Counted from the first letter of the stretch, positions 1-12,232 are shown. The stretch: 64,000 bases of DNA from Silurus meridionalis (GCF_014805685.1 NC_060906.1:3195355-3259354), one strand, 5' to 3'. Translations and numbers: made by a program. Notes: generated by a model from the sequence alone, not told the origin.

Positions 1-100
1 CGGTAACGGTAACGAAGTTACTTTATTTTTAAAAGTAACGCGTTACAGTATTAGTTACGTTTACCGGTAACACGTTACTGCCCAACACTGGTTATCATGT
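1..100. mobile_element. Terminal fragment of a hAT-like non-autonomous element
   Basis: The segment is built from alternating GTAACG/CGTTAC words and stops at CCCAACACTG, the complement of the CAGTGTTGGG terminus common to short non-autonomous hAT-like repeats of fish. Only one end is inside the window, so target duplication and total length cannot be judged. The family assignment is from memory of this terminus. Confidence 0.5.
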
Positions 101-1440
101 TTCCTCTCCTGTTTTCCTCTCTCTTTCCTAATGGAGATTCTGCAGGTGCGATAACTGAGTGTAAAAGAGATAAAGGACAGAAAAAAGAGAAATACTTCAG
201 AAAATTAAGGGTTAAAGAAACTGAGTATATACTTCCTGCAGGAGACACATAGTGATGAGGGCAATGAGGTTGATTGGGGCTTGTGGTGGAAAGGAGGAAA
301 AATCTTGAGTGATGGATCTAATATTAGTGCTGGAGTCACCTTTCTGTTCTCACCTAATGTTAAACACAAATCTTCTCACAGGATAAGGTAGAAGCAGGTA
401 GACTCTTATAGTGAGAGCTGAAATCAACCACTTCAATGTTTTGTTTGTAAATATTTCTGCTCCTAACACGGAGTCAGAGAGGGTGAAGCTTTTCTCTAAG
501 TTAGAGAATGTTAGAGAAGAAAACACCAGTAGAGGGACTTTATTCTCCTGGGGGGAGACCACATGCTGAATCAGCAAGAGTAAGAACTAAATCCCTGAAG
601 TTCTCAGACAGATTAAGAGAAAACAACCCACAAACACATCAGTACACGTGGGTGAAGTTCCACACAGGCATGTGTTCTATATATATCACACACACCATGA
701 GGAACACGCTCACACACTCTGATCTTCTCCCTACACCACTTTCAGACCATAAACTAATCCCAGTCGAGTGCACACTAATAACAAGAACACAGAAGTTCCT
801 ACTGGCATTTCAGTCATAAACTTTACAGGAAAAAACATTGTGTAAAAACTTCAAACACTTTCGGAAAGAATGGAAAAAAGAGAAGAAGAGGTTTGAATCT
901 GTTGAATCTATGAGTCAGTGGTGGGAGATCGGGAAAGTGCATGTAAAGTGTATTGAGGCTTAAAGCACTTCTGGACGTCGCTCTGGACACGGTTATCTGC
1001 TTGATGCCGTGCAGGAAAGATACTCAGCTACTACTGAACTTTTTTTCAGTAAACTTTTTTTTTTTTTTCAAAATGTATTATTTTTTTTATTTGGGGAAGT
1101 GAAATGATCATATGATTGTGTAGAAAAGGAAGTGAAATGGAAAAGAATGAACTGAATTGATCCTGGTTTTAGGGGTTTAATACAAACACGCGTAAAAATC
1201 CAGTTCTTATATCAGCAGATGTTCAGAAACATGGAAACTTTTCAGTGCAAATTTGGAATAAATGAATGTATTTGTGATGTTGATCATGACGGCTTTCTGC
1301 AACTTAAAGTTTCAATTCAATCAAATGTTCCAACTTTCCAAATCTTTTTTTACCTTTTAGCAATAAAGAGACCTAAAACTTTACACATGTACAAGAAACA
1401 AAGTTATGATTTTATATTTTCTGTATATGTTGAATGACAG
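101..1440. other. No supported gene; AT-rich repeat debris
   Basis: Short open frames here show no recognisable domain or plausible exon edges. About 940-1005 resembles a degraded copy of the teleost repeat tail that also occurs near 54280 (a word like GCTCTGGA...TCTGCT...ATGCCG). The rest is unassigned. Confidence 0.5.
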
Positions 1441-1445
1441 GTGTC

Positions 1446-2130
1446 TCATCCAACGAGGATATGTTGGTGGCAGTAGGTAAGCAGATTGGCTTTAATCACA
1501 TTGTGTCGGCTTTGAGGATGAACAAGGCGGTGGTGTTTTTTCTGAATGAGCGGCTGTTGGTGGGGCAGGTGATCGGGAGTGGGGTGTAGTGGGGCAGGTG
1601 ATTGGGAGTGGGGTGTAGTGGGGCAGGTGATCGGGAGTTGGCTGTAGTGGGGCAGGTGATCGGGAGTTGGCTGTAGTGGGGCAGGTGATCGGGAGTGGAG
1701 TGGAGTGAGGCAGGTAATTGGGAGTGGGGTGTAGTGGGGCAGGTGATCGGGAGTTGGCTGTAGTGGGGCAGGTGATCGGGAGTGGGGTGTAGTGGGGCAG
1801 GTGAACGGGAGGGAAGTGTGGGTGAATGGAGCCTACACTAACGTCTCACCACTCAGTCCGTGAGGGTTACGGTATCAAATGTTCCTCCATTTAAGTCCAA
1901 TTCCGAAATCAAGAAGGAACTCGAGAGGTTCGGGAAAATCACGAGCAGGATGAGAATGGTTCCCCTCAGGTGTAAAAACGAAGCTCTCAAGCACGTCATG
2001 TCCTTTAGACGGCAGGTGTACATGTTTCTGGATTCCCCGACCCACGATATCTCCTTCCGTGTTTACCATGAGAAGAAATCATATATGATTTACGCAAGTA
2101 CCGGCAGCTTGAAATGCGTGGAGATTTAGG
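1446..2130 (+). pseudogene. Tx1-type LINE ORF1 (gag-like protein), partial copy 1
   Basis: The translation resembles the ORF1 (gag-like, nucleic-acid-binding) protein of Tx1-clade LINEs: an N-terminal block around MLVAVGKQIGF and RMNKAVVFFL, then a block beginning VRVTVSNVPPF and running through KHVMSFRRQVYMFL to the approach of the CCHC knuckle (LKCVEI, then stop). The two blocks are separated by a 29-bp tandem repeat, and the zinc knuckle that should follow is degraded. It is broken and not translatable as one protein. A second partial ORF1 starts near 2913. Confidence 0.7.
1556..1813 (+). repeat. 29-bp minisatellite inside LINE ORF1
   Basis: About nine tandem units based on GGGGCAGGTGATCGGGAGT, with alternating GGGGTGTAGT and TGGCTGTAGT endings. 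The array lies exactly between the two recognisable ORF1 blocks, so it probably grew from ORF1 sequence. Confidence 0.85.
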
Positions 2131-2773
2131 GCACAAAAAAAAACGTGTATCCACATAAAATCAATGAAACCGTGGATGTAACTGTAAATGAGACTGCAAA
2201 TGAAACTAAAATTTAAATTAAAAATGAAACTGGAAATGAAGCAGCTGGTCCCAGTGTGGCTCCAGCAGCCAGTGAGAAGAACAGGACTAGTGACAGTGTA
2301 AATCCCTGAGTTGAACCCATTCACACACAAACACAGGAGAAAACAGACACACACTGTGATGAATCTGCAGTTAGAGTCTGTGACAGTGGGTATGATAATG
2401 TGGAGGTGTGTGTGGGCCGTGGAGCTGATGGTGGTGATGTTTAGTGTGAGGTTGGGGTCGACAGCAGTGAAGGTGTGGAATAACACACTCCTTTATACAC
2501 CGGGGAGAGGACTGTTCAGGGTGTTAGTGGGATGGGTCAGAGACCTGGGCAGTAACTTTAGTGAAGAGCTTTTTGTCTTTGGGCTTAAATACGTGAGCAC
2601 AGACAGAAAACGTGTCTGCCTGATAAACTTCCTTATAGGAGAATCAAAGCAGGCAATCTGGTTAACTGGCGATTTTTTGCAATTATTCCTTTAAACATCT
2701 AGGAGCAATTTCGCGTGTGTACCAGCATGCCTGTGTGCGAAAAGGGCGGTGTGTGTGTGAGTGAGAGTGTAGA
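2131..2773 (+). other. Decayed downstream part of Tx1 ORF1 copy 1
   Basis: Continues from the zinc-knuckle position in several frames with multiple stops. It has no intact open frame and no other recognisable element. Confidence 0.4.
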
Positions 2774-2912
<139 letters not shown>

Positions 2913-3830
2913 GAGTGTGTTAGTGGTTGGTAATGTGGTGGGGTATGAAAATATTTTCTCTGCCTCCAGAATGAACAGTGCAATTGTTGTTTTCCTAAAT
3001 AGCTTTGAAAGAGTGACTAAACTGATCCAAAAGGGAATTGTTATAAATAATGAGTGTGAACTGGTTTCTCCCCTCAGTTCTTTTGCAAAAAAAGGTGTTG
3101 CTGTAAAATGTCCCTCCTTTTATTAGTGATGAGGCGATTGTGAAAGAGTTGTCTCGGTACAGGCGAACCGTCTCCTCATGAAGAAAATCCCCCTTCGACC
3201 TGCTGCTGAAAGCCCCGTTACTGCTGCTGCACCAGGGCCTAGGGAGCGTGGGCCCCAAGCTCAGACTGTAGACCAGAGGTCCACTAACGACATAACCACC
3301 CCAGAGAAGCCCTGCTTGGCTAAACTGGACCAGGAGAAGCTCTGCTCAGCTTAACCGGGCACAAAAAAAACTCTACTCAGCTAAACTGGGCCTGGGGAAG
3401 CCGTCGCCAGGAGACACCAGTCACTACACCAGTGCAAGGGGACGGGGGAGACGTGGAGATGGATAACAAGCCCCAGTTTGAGGTGCCAACTAAAAGGAAG
3501 AAGCGAGGTAGGGGACAGGGAAGAAGCAGGCAAAGAAAGACATGAAGGTGAATGAACCCAAATCAGACAGTAAAGACGATGTCTGATTCAGTTTTTAATC
3601 TAGACTCTCAGGAGAAACAGCTGAAGTATTGTATAGCGCTGAGGACATAAAGGAGTTGTTAAGAACCACCAAGTGGCAAAAAATTTATAAGTCGAGGAGT
3701 TTTTCCTGGACCGCAAGCAGTTCGTCAACGATATAAAGCACTTTAGAAGAGAAGAGCTTTTACTGATCAGGAAATCTTTAGATTAAAAACGCTGATAACG
3801 AAGGTCAATAGGGAGAACTCTGATAAAGAC
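2913..3830 (+). pseudogene. Tx1-type LINE ORF1, partial copy 2
   Basis: A second copy of the same ORF1 N-terminal block (LVVGNVVGYENIF, RMNSAIVVFLNSF) is readable to about 3125, followed by a DEAIVKELSRY-like block. After stops and frame changes, the C-terminal ORF1 signature (YSAEDIKELL, then words like VNDIKHF and REELL) appears near 3630-3790. It lies about 90 bp before ORF2, the position expected for ORF1 of the same element. It lacks the central part that copy 1 retains. Confidence 0.65.
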
Positions 3831-3920
3831 TGATAGTGTGTGGTGTTTTATTTTTAGTTCTTTTAGCATTTGTTTGTTTTACTTTTATTTAATTTTTTAA
3901 TGAACGGGTTTCAAGTTGAG

Positions 3921-4360
3921 TCTTAATATAAACGGAGCGAGGGATTATGGAAAGAGAGCAAAGCTTTATGAGACATGTTGATGTTGTTATGCTACAGGAG
4001 TGGGACGGGTTGGTGATTTTAAGTCATAACACATCACTTAGTGGTGTTGCCCTGCGTATTACTCGCAATTGCGGGAGGCTTTTAAAAGTGAATGATTTTT
4101 ATGAGAATGAGGTTTTAGTGTTTATCTGTGTGTACGCTCCCACCAGTGCAGTGGAGAGAATGAAGTTTTTACACAAACTCAATAATGTTATTTTAAACTG
4201 CAGCACTGCAGAGTTTTTAGTTTTGGGAGGAGATTTTAATTGTACATCAGACAATATGAACAGAAACCATGCAGAACCTCATGTAGCTTCCCGTAAGCAC
4301 CTGTGGGAGTTGGTGGAGACTCACAATCTCTGTGGCGTATGGAGATATTTTAATAAATAG
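3921..4360 (+). pseudogene. Tx1-type LINE ORF2, endonuclease domain
   Basis: The N-terminal AP-endonuclease-like domain of ORF2, which nicks the target DNA for target-primed reverse transcription. It opens with a SLNINGARDYGKR-type start, shifts frame, and then runs through GVALRIT, VFICVYAPTS and the conserved LGGDFNCT (the catalytic GDFN block). The frame stops at TAG near 4358 and many further stops follow before the reverse transcriptase, so it is dead. Confidence 0.8.
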
Positions 4361-5058
4361 AGACAGTACAAATGGGCCCACTCCATAGATAACACACTCT
4401 CCCTGGCGAGATTAGATCCATTTTATTGTTTTAAGCATCAGCTAACTTTTTTTACAAGATGTTCTATTTTTCCAGTAGGCATCTCGGTTTACTGCATGGT
4501 TCAGTGCACAATCAGTAAAAAGAATATTAAACCTAAGCGTGCCTACTGGCATTTTAACACAGCACTTTTAGAAAATGCTAATTTTAGAGGGTTCTTTTAT
4601 TTTTTTATGGAATTGTTTTAAACGTGAAAAAGAGCATTTATCTCCCTACAGAAAAAGCACAAATTAAAATTTTCTGTCAACAGTACACTCTCAATGTCAC
4701 AAGAGACATTGCCAGATCTCTGAAAGCTCTGGCGATAGAGATGGTGGAACTTCAGCATTTGGAGGCCACAGGAAATCGAGGGCATATTGAAGCCCTCAAA
4801 AACAAAAAAGCCAAAATTAGATGGATGCACCTTTTAAGTTCTTCTTCAGGTTAGAGCAAAAGAATGGACAGAGAAGATTTAGGCATGCTGTGCAAACGGA
4901 ATCAGGGGATCTCATGTCAGAGCCTTCAGAAAATCGCCAGCAGACAGTCAGCTTCTATTCGAAGCTGTATAGCAGCGAACGGTCAGGGGCACAGGAGGTG
5001 AATGAGAGCTTCCTTCAAAGACATGCCTAAGCTCATAGAGTCCATTGCCAGAGAGTTG
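4361..5058 (+). pseudogene. Tx1-type LINE ORF2, linker between endonuclease and RT
   Basis: Readable only in pieces, for example a coiled, Lys/Glu-rich stretch near 4624-4850 (TEKAQIKIFCQ, ALAIEMVELQHLE) that matches the region before the RT in Tx1-type ORF2. Stops and frame changes throughout. Confidence 0.55.
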
Positions 5059-6295
5059 GACTGGGAGCTGTTACTGTCTGAGCTTTAGGGGGCTCTCCAA
5101 AGCATGAAGAATGGGTGGGCACCAGGAATAGATGGTCTCCCTGTCAAGTTCTTCAAGGCATTCTGGAAAGTAATAGGGCAGAGAGCCGTCTTGACCCTGT
5201 TGCCAAAAAAGGAAGACTTGACCCAGCTGAAAAACTGGTGCCCGGTGTCGCTACTGTGCACTGACTGCAAGCTGCTGTCAAAAGCATTAGCATCAAGACT
5301 GACGAGGGTGATGGAGCAGATCATTCACCATGACCAGACGTACTGTGTGCCTGGCAGGTCGATTTTTGACAATGTTTACTTAATTCGTGACATTTTGGAC
5401 GTCTCCAGGCTATTGGGTTTAAAGACTGGTCTGATTCCCTTAGACCCAGAAAAGGCTTTTGACCTGGTTGAGCATAAATAATTGTCGAAGGTGCTGGAAA
5501 ACTTTGGGTTCAACCCCGGTTTCATAGCCATAATCAAGGTACTGTACAGTGGAATTGAGAGTGTACTGAAGGTTAATGGTGGTTTATGTGCTCCTTTTAG
5601 AGTGTACAGAGAGATCAGGCAGGGCTGTTCACTGTCAGGAATGTTGTACACTCTTGCAATTGAACCCCTTTTAATCAATTTAATGAGTTCTCTTTCTGGT
5701 TTTAATATTTCATACACTAATGCTTCACTCTACTTGTCAGCATATGCAGATGAATTGGCAATAATGGCGGGATCCCAGTCTGATGTAGATGTTTTAACTG
5801 ATGTTTTAGGAAGCTTTCAAATTTTATCATCAGCAAAAGTGAGCTGGGGAAAGAGTAAAGCAATTTTAGAGTGGGGAGTGGGAAGGTGGGCATCTGACAC
5901 TCCCAGGAGGTTTGCTGTGCGAAAAAAGGAGGTTTTAAGTACTTGGGTGTCTACCTGGGGAGTGATTAGTTTTTAAATGCACTGGCACTGTAGAGCACAT
6001 CCAGGGGCAGACTGAGCAGGTGGAAGCGGCTGGTTCCAAAGATGTCCTACAGGGGGGAATGCTGGTGATAAACAACCTGGCAGCATCGTCTCTGTGGCAC
6101 AAGCTGGCGTGCATGGATCCACCGCCAAACCTGCTAGCGAACATCGAGGCCCTGCTCGTTAACTTCTTCTGGGATGGTCTGCACTGGATTCCGCAGAGTG
6201 TCCTTTATCTGCCCAAGGAGGTAGGGGGCAAGGGCTGGTCCATCTCGCCAGCAGAATTGCAGCCTTTCGCGTCCAGTTTATCCAGAGACTCTTAA
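5059..6295 (+). pseudogene. Tx1-type LINE ORF2, reverse transcriptase
   Basis: The RT core is readable almost continuously. Landmarks in order are NGWAPGIDGLPVKFF, LTLLPKKEDL, LKNWCPVSLL, LDPEKAFDLVEH (first catalytic block), an in-frame TAA, FRVYREIRQGCSLSGMLY, and SAYADELAIM at the catalytic box. The box reads YADE instead of YADD. After the RT the thumb and C-terminal region (LLVNFFWDG) continues in another frame. One stop, at least two frameshifts and the changed catalytic box make it inactive. Confidence 0.85.
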
Positions 6296-7015
6296 CCGGG
6301 CCCAGGAATCTGGTATGGAGGACAGCAGCCAGTGAACTTTTGCACATAGCAGGAGGGCTGGCGCTGGACAGCACACTGAATGTTACTGGATTACCAGTCT
6401 TTTACCACTGACTTTAAAAAATATGGACTTTTTTTAAGAAAAGGATAACGGGCTGCGGAACACTACACTGGCTGCTGGAGGAGCCCCTGGTCAACGGCAG
6501 TCGGCTGGACATCTCCGGTGCGACCACCCCCACACTGTCCAGATCCTTGGTCTCCTCAAGGATCATCACATTTCTCCAGAGGATGAACCATTTCCCCAGC
6601 TGGACATCACTCCGGACCTCTACGGATGTGGTGGCCCCCTCCTGGAGTGCAGGGGTGAAGGGGAGATGAACTTTGGGACAGTAACGGGGAAGCTGCTCTA
6701 CAGGGCCTATGTTAAAGTTTTAAACAAGAACAAACTGAGTGGGAGGGTGGACACCCAGTGGAGAAATGTTTTTGGTTTTAACAATGATATTAAACCAGAG
6801 CGGAGACTGTCCGTTCTGTTCACAGAGAGAGACTGTTTTTCTCTCTTTTATACACTGCTTCAGATTACAGTCACTTTTTGAGTTTTTAAAAGGTATTTTA
6901 AGTTCCTTGATTGTGACTTTTACTTTACAGTGTTTTATTCTGGGTTTTACGTACATCAGGAGAAACAGGTTTATGTGTCAGTTAATTAATTTTTGGTCAA
7001 GCAAAAATGGCAATA
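6296..7015 (+). pseudogene. Tx1-type LINE ORF2, C-terminal part before the Tc1 insertion
   Basis: Fragmented C-terminal ORF2. A stretch around GKLLYRAYVKVLNKNKL is typical of Tx1-type ORF2 C-termini, and in another frame IFGQAKMAI abuts the TA where a Tc1 element begins. The coding sequence resumes after that element, so this end is defined by insertion rather than by a stop. Confidence 0.65.
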
Positions 7016-7017
7016 TA

Positions 7018-7237
7018 CAGTGCCTTGCGAAAGTATTCGGCCCCCTTGAACTTTGGGACCGTTTGCCACATTTCAGGCTTTAAACATAAAGATAAAAAAC
7101 TGTAATTTTTTTTGTGAAGAATCAACAAGAAGTGGGACACAAACATGAAGTGGAACGAAATTTATTGGATATTTCAAACTTTTTTAACAAATAAAAAACT
7201 GAAAAATTGGGCGTGCAAAATTATTCAGCCCCTTTAC
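7018..7237 (+). repeat. Left terminal inverted repeat of the Tc1-like element
   Basis: Reverse-complement match to about 17470-17686, with scattered mismatches that indicate age. Confidence 0.85.
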
Positions 7238-7410
7238 TTTCAATGCAGCAAACTCTCTCCAGAAGTTCAGTGAGGATCTCTGAATGATCCAATGTTGACC
7301 TAAATGACTAATGAGGATAAATTAAATCCACCTGTGTGTAATCAAGTCTCCGTATAAATGCATCCGCACTGTGATAGTCTCAGAGGTCCGTTTAAAGCGC
7401 AGAGAGCATC

Positions 7411-7834
7411 ATGAAGAACAAGGAACACACCAGGCAGGTCCGAGATACTGTTGTGGAGAAGTTCAAAGCCAGATTTGGATACAAAAAGATTTTCCAAGCT
7501 TTAAACATCCCAAGGAGCACTGTGCAAGTGATAATATTGAAATGGAAGGAGTATCAGACCATTGCAAATCTACCAAGACCTGGCCGTCTCTCTAAACTTT
7601 CAGCTCATACAAGGAGAAGACTGATCAGAGATGCAGCCAAGAGGCCCATGATCGCTCTGGATGAACTGCAGAGATCTACAGCTGAGGTGGGAGACTCGGT
7701 CCATAGGACAACAATCAGTCGTACACTGCACAAATCTGGCCTTTATGGAAAAGTGGCAAGAAGAAAGCCATTTCTTAAAGATATTCATAAAAAGTGTTGT
7801 TTAAAGTTTGCCACAAGCCACCTGGGAGACACAC
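7411..7834 (+). pseudogene. Tc1-like transposase, N-terminal DNA-binding part
   Basis: Starts MKNKEHTRQVRDTVVEKF and shows the paired helix-turn-helix arrangement of Tc1 transposases: IFQALNIPRSTVQ in the first motif, then LPRPGRLSKLS (the GRPR-like hinge), then the second motif ending in KPFLKDIHKKCCLKFATSHLGDT. About 140 residues are present out of roughly 340 in the family. The frame is interrupted just before the catalytic domain by TGTTAG, the start of a BEL/Pao LTR. Confidence 0.9.
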
Positions 7835-8150
7835 TGTTAGAAAGGATTCCTATTTAGTTGTAATTCCATGCAGATATACAGTTTACCAAGCAATGACAAG
7901 CTATCTGTGACATCACAGTACACCACCAAGAGTATAAAAGACCAAAACTCGGAGCTGCTGCATGCATTCTGCATCACGCAACCTACTGAACAGCAGCCAG
8001 CAGAAGATAGCAAGAATCACCTCATATACAATTAATTCTATACCCAGTAAAGTAGAGTGTTCTGAATCCTGTATCGTGTTTTTACTGACGCCCTGGGGCG
8101 AGTACAATCCACTGATCAGTGTATACCAGATAGTGAGAATCCTTATATGG
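7835..8150 (+). repeat. 5' LTR of the BEL/Pao element (right edge approximate)
   Basis: Starts TGTTAG and contains a TATAAAAG promoter-like word near 7935. It is followed by TGGTCCTTCGAGC words typical of the region just downstream of fish BEL LTRs. The partner LTR is missing, so the right border cannot be fixed. Confidence 0.6.
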
Positions 8151-8262
8151 TCCTTCGAGCTAGAGAGAAAACTTCTCAATATTGGTCCTTCGAGCCGGAT
8201 AGGAAAAACTTCTTAACAATTGGTCCTTCGAGCCAGATAAGTGTGCTTACCACAGAAGAAGG

Positions 8263-9739
8263 ATGTCAGAACAACCCTCCAGCGAGTTTTCGCGCCCACG
8301 ACGCAGAACTCAGCCCCCATCCCACCTTAAAGACTATGAGGTGCAATACTCTACACAGCATTTACGTGAACAAGAGGAGGAAACGCAGCAAAACACAACG
8401 AGAGATGAATCTCCTGTTTTAACCCCAGATGATAGTGATTCTCCTCCCTCTAGTTCATATGCTAATGACATTGACACAATTACGGGAGCTACTAGCGCTC
8501 ACCATTCAGATGTTAACACACAGCCTTTTGAAAGTGATGAAGAGGAGAAGCCTTTGTTACAACCAGACGAGGCTGCACCCTCATCCGTCAGGCATAATCC
8601 AAAGTTTCAAGACCTGGAGAAGATAGTTAGGCAACTGTATGAAAATCAAGTGGCCTTTCAGGGGGAACTCCGAGAACTTAAGGTCCTTGTCAAGGACATA
8701 CGAAATCTATCCATGAATCCGCAGTCGGCTCAGCTGGTTCCCCGACCACAGCCATGGAGACTCCAGTCCCTTTGCCCAGAACTATCTTTAAATCACCCGA
8801 GGCAGCGGTGCCAGAGCCTTATATTCCACAACCTAGTCCCCGCATATCCCAAGTGCCCCCTAGTAAGAGACCCTTAAAGTCAGAAGTAATAACATATGCC
8901 CATCTACCTAATTCACAATATCCTCCCTTGATGGAGCGGCTTCAGAGCGCCACATCTCTGGACATGTCTTATAGGGGCCCACATCCAACAATTCCAGATT
9001 TCACCAGTCCAGACCCCAGAGAATTCACTCATATAAAGTTAGCCCTTGATAATATCCTCCCTCCAGATGCAAATGAACTCTTTAAGTATCAGATTCTCTT
9101 AGGACACCTCAAATTTAAAGAGGCTCGCCTAATAGCAGACTCATTCCTAAATTCCCCTCAGCCAAACACAGACACTATGACTATGCTTAATAGCCAATAC
9201 GGACTACCTTTCCAGTTAGCCCTAGCTAAGATAGCAGAAGTCATGGATGCCCCTAATGTACAGACAGGAGATACGACTAGTTTCAAACTGTTTGCCCTCG
9301 AAATTCAGGCCCTTGTGGGTCTCCTGAACTCATTAGGTCCAAAGGGAGAAAGCGAACTAAGTTGCGCCTCACATGCAGCCCGCTTACTCACTAAGTTACC
9401 CCCGAATTTGCGTGCCACATTCAAACGACACCTGCCCCATCAAGATTCCTAAACTCTACCGGATCTGGCAGAGTGGCTCAGGATTGAATCCCGGTGTCAA
9501 GACTCTGCGCAATCGAATCAGGGAAAAGATCAGATAAGTAGAATGTCGCGGTAAAAACCAGGCCCAGTGGTGAAGCATAAACATGCTTCTGTCCTGCATG
9601 GAGCTGACCGACCCCCAGAAACGACCACTCGAGTGCCGACGCCCTCGCATCAGTCCAAGCAAGCACGGGGATCTGAACAGAGCAGACCTCTGTGCCCATA
9701 TTGAAACAGTACCGAACATTATTTAAGCCAGTGTACCAC
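8263..9739 (+). pseudogene. BEL/Pao gag, split by a frameshift and a Gypsy insertion
   Basis: The gag structural protein starts at an ATG with MSEQPSSEFSRPRRRTQPP and runs about 200 residues through an acidic, Ser/Pro-rich N-terminus and a short coiled stretch (LEKIVRQLYENQVAFQGELR). It then changes frame. The conserved core continues from about 8880 (TIPDFTSPDPREFTHIK, GHLKFKEARLIADSF, LNSQYGLPFQLALAKIAE, TSFKLFALEIQALVGLL) to a stop at 9450. A tail frame reaches the Gypsy insertion at 9740. The zinc-knuckle end of gag lies beyond that element. Confidence 0.8.
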
Positions 9740-10442
9740 TGTTACGTTCCCACCTTGGCTAGGCCTAGGGGAGTGTGGAACAATAACCAGTTAGATGTTA
9801 CGGGCCGTTTGAACAAAAAGCAGGACCAGAGTTTAGAGTAGTCAGTGTTTAATGGTCACGTGCAGTAAGGTAAGAATCAAATCCCAAGCGTGCTTTACAG
9901 AGTCAAGAAGACTAGACTCACACTGGCAAAAGAACATGGACAGTGCCAAAGAAATGAACTCAACAAAAGGGTCTACTCTAGGCTGTATTTTTGGAAGCTT
10001 AACCTAACTATTAGACAGGAACAGACTAGCTGACTACTCTAGGCTAAGCTACAAAAAGAATACAGTGGGTGGCACCTGCCCTCTAACTAGAGTGTCTAAA
10101 CAATAGAAAAACCTACGTGGTGGAATGTAGGTGCGCGCACATTCTTACCTGTTCCCAAACCAGGTGAGCTAGGATAACCAAAACAACTAGCAAACAACTA
10201 GCAAACAACTAGCAAACAACTAGCAAACAACAGGCTCTCTCCTTCTTTCCTCCCCCACTCGGGGACTTCCGGAGCTGCTTTTAAATGGAGGGCTCCGCCT
10301 CCTCTGGTCAGCTCTGGCTCATCATTGGTCCTTTTTCTCCTCCATTCCAATTACCCGGTAGCTCCACCTATAGCCGGTAAAGTGCTGAAGAAAAAGGGGG
10401 GAGGGCGAGAGCAGTAGAAAAAAAAATAGCAGACACGTAACA
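9740..10442 (-). repeat. 3' LTR of the Gypsy element
   Basis: 703 bp, with four copies of an 11-bp CAAACAACTAG-type repeat. On the minus strand it is preceded by a purine-rich TTTAGGGTGGGCG tract, the likely polypurine primer. Differences from the other LTR are few substitutions and small indels. Confidence 0.9.
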
Positions 10443-10499
10443 CGCCCACCCTAAAGAGCAAACTTGTTTGCGAAAATAACAAACAGTATACAATACAAT

Positions 10500-11267
10500 G
10501 TTTAAACTTGTGACAGAGCATCAGCAACAACATTTTCCGAACCCTTTTGTGTTTAATCTCAATGTTGTAGTTCTGGGCTAACAATGACCATCTCATGAGC
10601 CTTTGATTCTGATTGTACATACGGGACAAAAAGACTAGAGGGCTGTGATTGGTATATACAATAATTGGTAGAGGTGCAGAACCAACATATACCTCAAAAA
10701 ACTGTAAAGCGAGTAACAATGCTAGAGCTTCTTGTTCTATTGTAGAGTATTTTGCCTGATGTTTGTTAAATTTACGTGAAAAGTAACATACAGGATGCTC
10801 AATTCCACAGGCATTCCACAGTCAATTCCACAGGCATCCTCCTGTAACAGCACAGCTCCGGCCCCTATGACACTTGCATCCACTTCAAGCTTAAAAGGTT
10901 TAGAAAAATCTGGAGCTGCAAGTACATGTGAATCACATAACATAGCCTTTACACTGTCAAAAGCATGTTGGCAATCTGTAGTCCAAACAAAGGGTTTGGA
11001 GGCACTAAGCAAGGATGTAAGGGATGCAACAACAGTAGAAACATTTTTACAAAAACTACGATAGTATCCTGCCATACCAAGAAATCTCCATAACTCTTGA
11101 CGCGTTGAAGGCGCAGGAAAATTTAATATGGCAGTCACTTTAGCATCTACTGGATGGACCTGTCCATGGCCTACTTGCTTGCCAAGGTATGTAACAGTTG
11201 CTTGGGCAAACTCACATTTGGCCAAGTTTAATGTTAATGATGCTTGTTCCAGTCTTTTGAAAACCAT
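10500..11267 (-). pseudogene. Gypsy RT thumb and RNase H
   Basis: Starts in the RT thumb (LTLNLAKCEFAQATVTYLGKQV, LWRFLGMAGYYRSFCKN). It then enters RNase H with the FKLEVDASVIGAGAVLLQ block (first catalytic Asp). After a frame break the LALQFFEVYVG and IIVYTNHSPLVFL blocks follow, with the usual TDH-type motif reading TNH. It ends shortly before the polypurine tract. Confidence 0.8.
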
Positions 11268-11289
11268 TTCCAGAACATCTAAGTGTGTG

Positions 11290-11850
11290 GCCCAGTCCCT
11301 GGTATATATAACAAGGTCATCTAGATAAGCTGAGCAGTGAGGAACACAATATTAAAAAGACGCTGGAACGTAGCTGGAGCATTTGAAGTCCAAAGGGCAT
11401 AACTGTATACTGCAGAAAACTGTCAGGGGTGACAAAAGCAGAAATTTCTGAGGCACGGGGAGTCAGTGGTACTTGCCAATAACCCTTAAGCAAGTCCAAT
11501 TTTGACACAAAATGAGCTGAACCTACATTGTCAATACAGTCATCTATCCTTGGCAAGGGATAAGAATCGGGACTGTAACAGCACGTCTATAATCGGTACA
11601 CAGCCAGTATAAATGATCAGGTTTGAATTAATAAGCAAGGTGAACTCCAAGGGCTACAACTCTGTTTGGCCAACTTATGTTCCAATAAGTACTTAACTTC
11701 CCCTTTCATAACTTCTCTTAGTTGCATTGATTCGATAGGCATGTTGTTTAATGGGTGCAGTGGTGGTAACTTGTATATCATGTTGTAAGACTGTTGTTTG
11801 AGAAGGAACATCTTGAAAAATTCTTGGAAACAAACTAATGAGGTTTTCAA
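11290..11850 (-). pseudogene. Gypsy reverse transcriptase palm and fingers
   Basis: Readable in shifting frames: VKYLLEHKLAKQSCSPWSSP, then PRIDDCIDNVGSAHFVSKLDLLKGYWQVPL (first catalytic block SKLDLLKG), QYTVMPFGL, and a YLDD catalytic box near 11305-11320 that is in a different frame from the preceding block. The enzyme copies element RNA to DNA. Several single-base changes disrupt it. Confidence 0.8.
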
Positions 11851-12232
11851 TATTGGCTTTTTGGGGGTCAGGCAAATGACCTAGGAAGGAAGAGAGGGTG
11901 GATAAAATACCGGAATTTAAAAGTCGACAAATGGTTTGTGGTGCATGTACAACCAACCCATCTGAATCTGAATCAGCAGTAGGCTCCTCACTACTATGTG
12001 TTACATTTACCAAGCCAGCGGAAACTGCCTTATCACCACACAAGTCCTCAGAACTAGAGACACCTTCACGGGCGTGATACTCTTTCAGCATGTTAATATG
12101 ACAAACCCGTGTCTTGCATTTTCGGTCAGGGGTGCAGAGAACATAGTCAGTGTCACTGAGTTTTTCCTTAACCGAGTATGGACCAGAAAACTTGGCAGAC
12201 AAGGATGAACCAGGAATAGGAAGTAAAACCAT
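11693..12232 (-). pseudogene. Gypsy integrase C-terminus and start of RT
   Basis: Opens with the GPY/F-like module of Gypsy integrases (SAKFSGPYSVKEKLSDTDYV, then TRVCHINMLKEYH). It continues through an acidic linker into the N-terminus of the RT (PSQTTVLQHDIQV, PIKQHAYRIN). The continuity of integrase C-terminus and RT N-terminus in one open frame shows the domain order directly. It ends at a frame break. Confidence 0.85.

Noticed and set aside
9478..9719. Minus-strand frames at the end of BEL gag
   Set aside because: Antisense of BEL gag; the plus frame continues the gag reading.
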